NCBI RefSeq assembly: GCF_000348925.1
Contig: NZ_AODQ01000001.1
Coordinates: 54,811 to 118,810, forward strand
From: Cesiribacter andamanensis AMV16
GTDB lineage: Bacteria > Bacteroidota > Bacteroidia > Cytophagales > Cyclobacteriaceae
Direction of reading: 5' to 3'
Length of the DNA stretch: 64,000 nucleotides
In this document: positions 57,726 to 64,000 of the stretch, piece by piece
Numbering within the stretch: the first letter of the stretch is position 1
Layout: every line of letters begins with the position of its first letter
The notes under the pieces: generated by a model
The model's input: only the letters and a program-made list of their open reading frames with translations
What the model was told of the DNA's origin: nothing
The model's database searches: none
Position numbers and translations under genes: made by a program

Positions 57726-57897
57726 CCTGCACATGTACGCTTTGCACCTACATCACCATCATCATTCGCATGCCGCAGTCCATCATGGCGCTGCAGCATA
57801 CCCCCATCATGCCTGATCCAGGCACCCGCAAAGCTCTTTTTTTCCTTTACTACATCTTGTTTTCTACTACCGCTGTGCCGGTATTTCGATCCCTTTT
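57726..57897 (+). promoter_or_regulatory. Putative his attenuator region
   Basis: The 172-nt leader between promoter and hisG. Candidate pairings: a stem formed by 57771-57778 and 57791-57798 (7 of 8 pairs), a hairpin GCCTG-ATC-CAGGC overlapping the leader stop codon (57811-57823), and GCTTTGC (57739-57745) with GCAAAGC (57828-57834), which sits immediately before TC and a T7 tract (57837-57843). These compete and could form terminator and antiterminator states, but I could not compute a fold. The exact terminator stem is therefore unresolved. Confidence 0.55.
57733..57816 (+). CDS. hisL: his operon leader peptide (attenuator ORF)
   Basis: A 27-codon ORF, too short for most gene callers. It reads MYALHLHHHHHSHAAVHHG, then AAAYPHHA, and ends in TGA (57814-57816). 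Eleven of 27 codons are His, with five consecutive His codons at 57751-57765 and two more pairs further on. It lies between the his promoter and hisG. A His-rich leader right upstream of hisG is the classical sign of translation-coupled attenuation, where low charged tRNA-His stalls the ribosome. There is no visible SD; the ATG is 7 nt from the -7 box, so a leaderless start is likely. Confidence 0.85.
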   Translation: MYALHLHHHHHSHAAVHHGAAAYPHHA

Positions 57898-58755
57898 ATG
57901 GAAAAATTACGAATCGCCATTCAGAAAAGTGGCAGGCTAAGTGAAGATTCGCTGGCACTCATCAAGGAGTGTGGCATCAAGATCACCAACGGCATGCGCA
58001 CCCTTAAGAGCGATGCCCTCAATTTCCCCCTGGAGTTCCTGTTTTTGCGCGACGATGACATTCCCGGCTATGTAGAAGACGGCGTGGCCGATGTGGGCAT
58101 TGTAGGCGAAAACGTCTGGTACGAAACCGGCCGGGAGGTGGATGTAGCCAAGCCGCTGGGCTTTTCCAAATGCCGCCTGTCGCTGGCGGTGCCCAAGCAT
58201 GTGGAGTACACCGGAATTGAAGATCTGCAGGGGGCCAATATTGCTACTTCCTACCCCAAGATTCTGGGCGATTACCTGAGCAAAAGGGGGGTTGAGGCCC
58301 AGCTGCATGTTATTAGCGGATCGGTAGAGATTGCCCCCAGCATTGGCCTGGCCGATGCCATCTGCGATATTGTAAGCTCGGGCAGTACCCTGTTCATGAA
58401 CGGCTTAAAGGAAGTAGAAACCATTTTTAGCTCCCAGGCGGTGATGATCCGCAACCGCCAGCTCTCCCAGGCCAAGCAGGAGATCCTGGAGCGGTTGCTG
58501 TTTCGCATCAATGCCGTGCAGAAGGGCCAGAAGAACAAATACATCCTGCTGAATGCTCCTCAAAAATCTCTCGAAGAAATTATCCGTATACTGCCAGGCA
58601 TGCGCAGCCCCACGGTGCTGCCGCTGGCCGAAGAAGGCTGGAATTCCGTTCATTCTGTGATACAGGAAGATGAGTTCTGGGAAGTGATTGACCAGCTGAA
58701 AGCCGCCGGCGCCGAAGGAATTCTGGTAGTGCCTATTGAAAAAATGATTTTATAA
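57898..58755 (+). CDS. hisG: ATP phosphoribosyltransferase, long form
   Basis: First enzyme of histidine synthesis, feedback-controlled by His. 285 residues: the long HisG with a C-terminal regulatory (ACT-like) domain. EKLRIAIQKSGRLSEDSLALI at the start, GVADVGIVGENVW, and IAPSIGLADAICDIVSSGSTL (PRPP-binding loop) are typical. The first structural gene after the His-rich leader. Confidence 0.95.
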   Translation: MEKLRIAIQKSGRLSEDSLALIKECGIKITNGMRTLKSDALNFPLEFLFLRDDDIPGYVEDGVADVGIVGENVWYETGREVDVAKPLGFSKCRLSLAVPKHVEYTGIEDLQGANIATSYPKILGDYLSKRGVEAQLHVISGSVEIAPSIGLADAICDIVSSGSTLFMNGLKEVETIFSSQAVMIRNRQLSQAKQEILERLLFRINAVQKGQKNKYILLNAPQKSLEEIIRILPGMRSPTVLPLAEEGWNSVHSVIQEDEFWEVIDQLKAAGAEGILVVPIEKMIL

Positions 58756-58794
58756 TCTCAACTTATACCTTTAGCCTTAACCAAACGTGCCCGC

Positions 58795-60087
58795 ATGGAA
58801 ATCGTAATGAATCCGCCTCGGGAAGAGTGGAACAAGCTTGTGCAGCGCCCTGGCGTAAACCTCAAAAAGGTGCGCAAGATTGTAAAGCCCATCATGAAAA
58901 AAGTGGAGCGCAACGGCGATAGTGCGCTGCTTAAATTTGCCCTTGAATTTGATCTGGTGCACCTGGATGATCTGCAGGTGAGCGCTAAAGAAATAAAAGC
59001 CGCTGCCGATGAGGTAGAGGACGAGCTTAAACAGGCCATTGAACAGGCCCTGCATAATATTGAGCTCTTTCATAAGGCTCAGCAGGTGCCTCCTCTTAGC
59101 CTGGAGGTGATGCCCGGCGTGCGCTGCATGCGCAAAAGCGTACCCATAGAGCGGGTGGGCCTGTATGTGCCCGGCGGCACCGCCCCGCTTTTTTCTACCG
59201 TGCTGATGCTGGGCATACCCGCCCGCATTGCCGGCTGCAGGGAAGTAGTGCTTTGCACGCCCCCTAACCGCAGTGGCAGGGTGCATCCTGCCATCCTTTA
59301 TACTGCCAGCCTGCTGGGCATTAGCAAAATATACAAAACAGGCGGGGCCCAGGCCATTGCTGCCATGATGTACGGCACCGAAACCATTCCAAGGGTGGAT
59401 AAGATCTTTGGCCCCGGCAATCAGTATGTAACGGCCGCCAAGCTGGTGGCTGCCCAAAAAGGCATAGCCATTGATATGCCTGCAGGCCCCTCGGAGGTGG
59501 CCATCCTGGCCGATGCTTCTGCCAACCCGGCCTTTATTGCGGCCGATCTGCTTTCTCAGGCCGAGCATGGGGCCGATAGCCAGGTGCTGCTGGTAACGGC
59601 CGATCTGGAACTGGCCCAGGCCGTAAATGACGAGCTGAGCAAACAGCTGGAGGACCTGCCCCGGGCCAAAATGGCCGAAGCGGCCCTGGCCGCCAGCCGG
59701 GTAGTGATCCTGAAAAAGCAGAAAGACGCCATGGAGTTTCTAAACCTTTATGCGGCCGAGCACCTGATTCTGGCTGTAAAAAATGCCAGTGAAGTGGCAG
59801 AAATGGTCATAAACGCTGGTTCTGTATTTCTGGGCCACTATACCCCTGAGTCGGTAGGCGATTATGCCTCCGGTACAAACCATACCCTGCCCACCAGTGG
59901 CTTTGCCAGGGCTTACAGCGGCGTTTCGCTTGATAGCTTCCTGAAGAAGATCACCTTTCAGGAGCTGAGCCCCGAAGGGATTGTGCGCCTGGGGCCCGTG
60001 GTACAGGCCATGGCCGAGGCCGAACACCTGCACGCCCATGCCCATGCCGTAACTGTTCGTTTAAACGCCCTTACCGAAAATGTTTGA
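58795..60087 (+). CDS. hisD: Histidinol dehydrogenase
   Basis: Two-step NAD+-dependent oxidation of histidinol to histidine, with zinc. YVPGGTAPLFSTVLMLGIPA and KTGGAQAIAAMMYGTE match; the zinc and catalytic region shows DLLSQAEHGADSQ and NHTLPTSGFARAYSGVS. 430 residues, standard. It begins 39 bp after hisG and overlaps hisC by eight bases. Confidence 0.96.
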   Translation: MEIVMNPPREEWNKLVQRPGVNLKKVRKIVKPIMKKVERNGDSALLKFALEFDLVHLDDLQVSAKEIKAAADEVEDELKQAIEQALHNIELFHKAQQVPPLSLEVMPGVRCMRKSVPIERVGLYVPGGTAPLFSTVLMLGIPARIAGCREVVLCTPPNRSGRVHPAILYTASLLGISKIYKTGGAQAIAAMMYGTETIPRVDKIFGPGNQYVTAAKLVAAQKGIAIDMPAGPSEVAILADASANPAFIAADLLSQAEHGADSQVLLVTADLELAQAVNDELSKQLEDLPRAKMAEAALAASRVVILKKQKDAMEFLNLYAAEHLILAVKNASEVAEMVINAGSVFLGHYTPESVGDYASGTNHTLPTSGFARAYSGVSLDSFLKKITFQELSPEGIVRLGPVVQAMAEAEHLHAHAHAVTVRLNALTENV

Positions 60088-61147
60088 TATCAACAGCCTG
60101 CTGCGGCCGCACCTCCGCAATCTTACGCCTTATTCCTCGGCCCGGGATGAGTTTTCGGGCACGGCCCAGGTGTACCTGGATGCTAACGAAAACAGCTTTG
60201 GCTCGGCCACGGCCGAAGATTTTAACCGCTACCCCGATCCGCACCAGCGCCGGGTGAAGCGCATGCTGGCCCGCCTGAAGGAAGTACCCGCCGATCAGAT
60301 CTTTCTGGGCAATGGCTCTGATGAGCCCATTGACCTGCTGATCCGGGCCTTTTGCCAGCCCGGCCAGGACCATATCCTCATACTGCCGCCTACCTATGGC
60401 ATGTACAGCGTTAGTGCTACCATCAATGGGGTAGGGGTGCGGGAGGTGCTGCTTCGCCCCAATTTTAGCCTGGATGCCAATGCTGTGCTGTCAAATACGG
60501 ATAGAAACAGCAAGATCCTGTTTATCTGCTCACCTAACAATCCCACCGGCAACCTGATGGACCGGGTAGCGGTAGAAAAGCTGCTGCAGGAATTTCCGGG
60601 CCTGGTGGTGGTAGATGAAGCCTATATCGACTACTGCAGGGAAGACTCCTGGACCTGCCGCCTGGAAGAATTTCCCAATCTGGTGGTGCTGCAAACCTTC
60701 AGCAAAGCCTGGGGGCTGGCGGCCCTCCGGCTGGGTATGGCCTTTGCCTCCCGGGAGCTTATTGAGATCCTGAACAAGATCAAACCCCCCTATAATATCA
60801 GCCAGCTAAGCCAGCAGTACGCCCTTAGAGCCATTACCAACCGCGATAAAATGAAGCGCCAGCTGGCCCTCACCCTTTTTGAGCGCCAGCAGCTGGAGCA
60901 ACGGCTACCCCAGCTGGCCATCGTTGAAAAGGTTTACCCCTCAGAAGCTAATTTCCTGCTGGTTAAAGTGCAGGAAGCCCGCCCGCTCTATGATTTTCTG
61001 CTGGAAAAGGGCATTGTGGTGCGGGACCGCTCCCGGGTGCAGCTGTGCGAAGGCTGCCTGCGCATCACTGTAGGCACCCCCAACGAGAACGAGCAACTGC
61101 TGGAAGCGCTGGCAGCCTTTTCAGTAAAAGAAAAACAGGCAATATAA
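60080..61147 (+). CDS. hisC: Histidinol-phosphate aminotransferase
   Basis: PLP aminotransferase converting imidazole-acetol phosphate to histidinol phosphate. YLDANENSFG near the N-terminus, the pocket CSPNNPTGN, VVVDEAYIDY, and PLP Lys in TFSKAWGLAALRLG near residue 209. 355 residues. Overlaps the hisD end by eight bases. Confidence 0.95.
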   Translation: MFDINSLLRPHLRNLTPYSSARDEFSGTAQVYLDANENSFGSATAEDFNRYPDPHQRRVKRMLARLKEVPADQIFLGNGSDEPIDLLIRAFCQPGQDHILILPPTYGMYSVSATINGVGVREVLLRPNFSLDANAVLSNTDRNSKILFICSPNNPTGNLMDRVAVEKLLQEFPGLVVVDEAYIDYCREDSWTCRLEEFPNLVVLQTFSKAWGLAALRLGMAFASRELIEILNKIKPPYNISQLSQQYALRAITNRDKMKRQLALTLFERQQLEQRLPQLAIVEKVYPSEANFLLVKVQEARPLYDFLLEKGIVVRDRSRVQLCEGCLRITVGTPNENEQLLEALAAFSVKEKQAI

Positions 61148-61253
61148 ACAGCGGACCTAAAGCCTCCGGGGTTTTCGAAACGCTGGAGCTTTCTCCCCCT
61201 TTCCCAACTGTCCGGTAAGGACAGTTTCTGCACCTGTCATTAGTAACATAGTC
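61148..61253 (+). other. Structured spacer between hisC and hisB
   Basis: 106 nt. Two possible hairpins: an imperfect one from 61159 to 61192 (AAAGCCTCC ... GGAGCTTT with a GTTT-TCG-AAAC tip) and AACTGTCC-GGTAA-GGACAGTT at 61206-61226. No T tract follows either, so a simple terminator is unlikely. Unlike the overlaps elsewhere in this operon, the gap is long. Confidence 0.6.
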
Positions 61254-62354
61254 ATGAAGAAAAAAGCCCTTTTTATAGACCGGGACGGCACCATCATCGT
61301 GGAGCCACCCCTTGATTTTCAGGTCGATTCGCTGGAAAAACTGGAGTTTCTGCCCGGCGCCATCAGCGGCCTGCGCCAGCTGCGGGAGCTGAGCGAGTAT
61401 GAGTTTGTGATGGTCACCAATCAGGATGGCCTGGGTACCGACAGTTTTCCGGAAGATACCTTCTGGCCGGCCCACAATAAAATGCTGAGAACGCTGGAAG
61501 GCGAGGGGGTGACCTTTGATGATATCCTGGTAGACCGCAGCTTTGAGCATGAAGGGCTGGATACCCGAAAGCCCGGCACCGGCATGATGGGGGCTTACCT
61601 GGCCGGTGAGTATGACCTGGCCAACTCCTATGTGATCGGCGACCGCCACACCGATATTCAGCTGGCCAAGAATTTGGGCGCCAAGGCGATCTTTATTGGT
61701 ACCGAACCCATTGAGGGGGTCGCACTCATAGCCACCAGCTGGAAGGAGATTGTGCACCACCTCCTGTTGCCCCTGCGGCAGGTGCGCCTGGAGCGCAACA
61801 CCAGGGAAACGCAAATTGAGCTGATCCTGCGCCTGGATGAGCAGGGCAAGGCAGATATACAGACCGGCCTGCACTTTTTTGATCACATGCTGGACCAGCT
61901 GGCCCGCCACAGTGGCGTTAGCCTCTATTTGCGTACCAAAGGCGATCTGCAGGTAGATGAGCACCACACCATAGAAGATACGGCCCTGGCCCTGGGCGAA
62001 GGCTTCGCCAAAGCCCTCTTCGACAAGCGGGGCATGGAGCGCTACGGCTTTTCGCTGGTGATGGATGATGCCCTGGCCCAGGTAGCGCTGGACTTTGGCG
62101 GACGCCCCTGGCTGGTGTGGGAAACCGAATTCAAGCGGGAGAAAGTAGGGGACATGCCTACCGAAATGTTCTACCACTTCTTTAAGTCCTTTGCCGATGC
62201 CGCCCGCTGTAACCTCAACATCAAATGCGAAGGGCAAAATGAACACCACAAAATAGAAGCAATCTTTAAGGGCTTGGCCAAGGCCATTCGCATGGCCATT
62301 CGCCGCGATATCAACAGCATCCAGAACCTGCCCAGTACCAAGGGGGTATTGTAA
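61254..62354 (+). CDS. hisB: Bifunctional histidinol-phosphatase/imidazoleglycerol-phosphate dehydratase
   Basis: Fused HisB, 366 residues: an N-terminal HAD phosphatase domain ([12 protein letters not shown], nucleophile Asp9) and a C-terminal IGPD domain ([18 protein letters not shown] near residue 180; Mn-binding [13 protein letters not shown] and [14 protein letters not shown]). Last his gene in this stretch; hisH, hisA, hisF and hisI are not in the window. Followed by a terminator. Confidence 0.95.
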   Translation: MKKKALFIDRDGTIIVEPPLDFQVDSLEKLEFLPGAISGLRQLRELSEYEFVMVTNQDGLGTDSFPEDTFWPAHNKMLRTLEGEGVTFDDILVDRSFEHEGLDTRKPGTGMMGAYLAGEYDLANSYVIGDRHTDIQLAKNLGAKAIFIGTEPIEGVALIATSWKEIVHHLLLPLRQVRLERNTRETQIELILRLDEQGKADIQTGLHFFDHMLDQLARHSGVSLYLRTKGDLQVDEHHTIEDTALALGEGFAKALFDKRGMERYGFSLVMDDALAQVALDFGGRPWLVWETEFKREKVGDMPTEMFYHFFKSFADAARCNLNIKCEGQNEHHKIEAIFKGLAKAIRMAIRRDINSIQNLPSTKGVL

Positions 62355-62374
62355 AATAGGCTGCTTTGCCATGT

Positions 62375-62406
62375 AGCCGGTTCCTGGAAGGGGGCTGGCT
62401 TTTTTG
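62375..62406 (+). terminator. hisB terminator
   Basis: AGCCGGTTCC, loop TGGAAG, GGGGCTGGCT (ten pairs, three of them G-U) and a T6 tract, 21 bp after the stop. Confidence 0.75.
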
Positions 62407-62659
62407 TTTCTGCAAGTTGGGTCGCAGGCAGCAGATGCTATGGCGGTGAACGTAGGTTATTTTTCTATATTTAAGCCTGCAGGTGCCCTGCTGGGCTACA
62501 TCACTCTTTTGAAATTAAACTGACTAGAAGGAAAATGAGGGGTCGTGTGCGCGCAGGGAGAAGGAGATGAAGCTGGGAGAAAGGGGTATGAATGCTGCAG
62601 GCCGCCTGCACAGGTAAAAGGGTTGAATGCACATTTCACACACATTTTCATAAGCACTC
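62407..62659. other. Intergenic region upstream of GT39 gene
   Basis: 253 bp with no gene recognised. It probably contains the promoter of the next gene, but no box fits well. Confidence 0.5.
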
Positions 62660-64000
62660 ATGCAAGCAGTTTTACGCCCAGGGCAGCGGCGGGCCACCCT
62701 CTCTCAAAACAACAGCCTGATTCTGGGCATGGGTCTGGCCCTGTTCCTGTTCCAGCTGCTGGCCAATGTAGCCGATGGCTATGGGATCTTCCGGGATGAA
62801 TTCTATTACCTGGCCTGTAGTCAGCGCCTTGCCTGGGGCTATGTAGACCATCCGCCGCTTTCTGTTTTTCTGCTGGCCCTGCAAAGCAGCCTGCTGGGCG
62901 ATTCCCTGGTGGCGTTGCGCGTATTGCCGGCCCTGTTTCTGGCCGGTACCGTGCTGCTGAGCGGGGCCATGGTGCAGCAGCTGGGGGGTGGCTGGCGTGC
63001 CATTCTGCTGGCAGGGGTGGCGGTGATGGGTGCCCCCATCATGCTGGCCATGGGCAGCTTTTATTCCATGAACAGCCTGGATATCTTTCTGTGGGCAGCG
63101 GTAGCCTATCAGCTTATCCGGCTTATACAGGCACCCAGCCCGGGCAAATGGCTGCTGCTGGGCGTGCTTCTGGGTCTGGGCCTTCTTAATAAAGTAGGCT
63201 TTTTGTGGCTGGGCGCAGGCCTTGCTGTGGGCATCCTGCTGAGCCCCCTGCGGCAGCAGCTGCGGACCCCCTATCCCTACCTGGCAGCTGCACTGTCAAT
63301 GCTGATCTTCCTGCCTTTTGTGCTCTGGAATGCAGCCCATGATTTTCCCCATCTGGAGTTTATGCACAATGCAGTTACCTATAAATATGCCGGCATTACC
63401 CGAGCCGATTTCCTGGGGGGGCTCTTGCTGCAGCTTAATCCCCTTGCGGTGCTGATCTGGCTGCCGGGGCTTTACTACCTGCTGGTGCACCCGCTGGGCC
63501 GGCAGTACCGTCTGCTGGGCGTCGTGTTTCTGGTGGTTTTTCTGATCCTGCTGCTCAATGGCCGCAGCAAATCCGAGTACCTGGCGCCGGCCTTCCCCAT
63601 GCTGCTGGCGGCAGGGGCGGTATGGCTGGAAGCCCGCCTGCGCAAGGGGAGGGGCAGGATGTTGTACTGGGCGCTGGTGGGAGGAATAGCGCTGAGTTCG
63701 CTGCTACTGGCGCCTCTGGCCAGGCCCCTGCTGCCAGTGCCCACCTACATTGCGTATACCAGTACCCTTGGGGTATCCCAGGCCAATGCAGAGGGGAAAG
63801 CGCTAAAAGAGCTGCCGCAGTTTTATGCCGACCGCTTTGGCTGGCAGGAGCTCGCACAGGAAGTCGCTGGTGTGTATAAGGCCCTTTCGGCAGAGGAGCA
63901 GGCTCTCACCTCTGTATTTACCCAAAACTATGGCGAAGCAGGCGCGCTGGAGTATTATGCAGACACGTATTCCCTGCCGCCCGCCATCTCAGGCCATAAT
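62660..64000 (+). CDS. GT39-type (PMT/ArnT-like) membrane glycosyltransferase, 3' end beyond window
   Basis: Open from the ATG at 62660 to the window edge (447 codons). At least nine hydrophobic segments are visible. The first periplasmic loop has DEFYYLACSQRLAWGYVDHPP, with the DE and HPP residues expected in PMT_2/ArnT-like polyprenyl-phosphate-sugar transferases. SKSEYLAPAFPMLLAAGA is a typical later block. These enzymes transfer a sugar from an undecaprenyl- or polyprenyl-phosphate donor to protein or lipid. Acceptor unknown. Confidence 0.85.
   Translation, partial: MQAVLRPGQRRATLSQNNSLILGMGLALFLFQLLANVADGYGIFRDEFYYLACSQRLAWGYVDHPPLSVFLLALQSSLLGDSLVALRVLPALFLAGTVLLSGAMVQQLGGGWRAILLAGVAVMGAPIMLAMGSFYSMNSLDIFLWAAVAYQLIRLIQAPSPGKWLLLGVLLGLGLLNKVGFLWLGAGLAVGILLSPLRQQLRTPYPYLAAALSMLIFLPFVLWNAAHDFPHLEFMHNAVTYKYAGITRADFLGGLLLQLNPLAVLIWLPGLYYLLVHPLGRQYRLLGVVFLVVFLILLLNGRSKSEYLAPAFPMLLAAGAVWLEARLRKGRGRMLYWALVGGIALSSLLLAPLARPLLPVPTYIAYTSTLGVSQANAEGKALKELPQFYADRFGWQELAQEVAGVYKALSAEEQALTSVFTQNYGEAGALEYYADTYSLPPAISGHN

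Noticed and set aside
57713..57944. 75-82-codon frames covering the hisG leader
   Set aside because: They conflict with the His-rich leader and the hisG start and lack coding features. The 27-codon His-rich frame explains the region better.
61065..62372. 435-codon minus-strand frame opposite hisB
   Set aside because: hisB is complete and in operon context; the opposite frame is a shadow.

Overview
The window comes from a Bacteroidota genome, most likely order Cytophagales. The evidence is several lineage markers: a type A T9SS sorting tail on a subtilase, a type B (gliding-motility-associated) C-terminal domain, a DUF4494 protein, a b558-type SdhCAB succinate dehydrogenase, a Bacteroidota-type arginine decarboxylase, and promoter-like boxes of the form TTG-N19-21-TAnnTTTG instead of the E. 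coli consensus. The species cannot be named from this sequence. I saw no rRNA, tRNA, CRISPR array, prophage or intact insertion sequence. It reads as a chromosomal core segment.

Layout. 1-9.4 kb: a partial fused isobutyryl-CoA mutase (IcmF), a small patatin, a gap holding a nested inverted-repeat element, two related lipoproteins, a membrane patatin, a 44-bp perfect palindrome, and an rRNA methyltransferase. 9.5-12 kb: a DUF4494 protein and an NtrC-type regulator. 12.1-17.5 kb: a tightly packed minus-strand operon of Na+ symporter, GNAT acetyltransferase, amino-acid racemase, M20 amidohydrolase and alanine racemase, which looks like an amino-acid (possibly D-amino-acid) salvage unit. 18-21.5 kb: sdhCAB. 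21.7-28.3 kb: a gliding/T9SS-B protein, a DCC thiol oxidoreductase, fabD, folK, sppA. 28.4-33.9 kb: biotin genes bioB and bioFDA, with a DinB-like protein and a beta-barrel between them. 34-43.5 kb: a TPR-PP2C signalling protein, a 2-oxoacid dehydrogenase E2, cinA, a DUF4197 lipoprotein and a large secreted subtilase. 44.2-50.5 kb: a namZ-GNAT-fmt-folA operon, an FtsX/LolE permease, a dolichyl-phosphate-mannose-synthase-like GT2, and an outer-membrane protein. 50.5-57.7 kb: arginine decarboxylase divergent from an arginase, argS, a lipoprotein glutathione peroxidase, menA, SUI1/YciH, Dps. 57.7-62.4 kb: hisG-hisD-hisC-hisB. 62.7 kb to the end: a partial GT39-type membrane glycosyltransferase.

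The most striking item is upstream of hisG. A good promoter is followed within 7 nt by an unannotated 27-codon ORF (57733-57816) in which 11 codons are His, five of them consecutive. It ends shortly before a T7 run and 81 nt before hisG. This is the hallmark of ribosome-mediated transcription attenuation of a histidine operon.

Four genes (the T9SS-B protein, the DCC protein, bioA and namZ) each carry one single-base indel in a run of identical bases. Shifting the frame by one base restores the expected family sequence in every case. That pattern suggests homopolymer sequencing or assembly errors more than real gene decay, and all four should be re-read.
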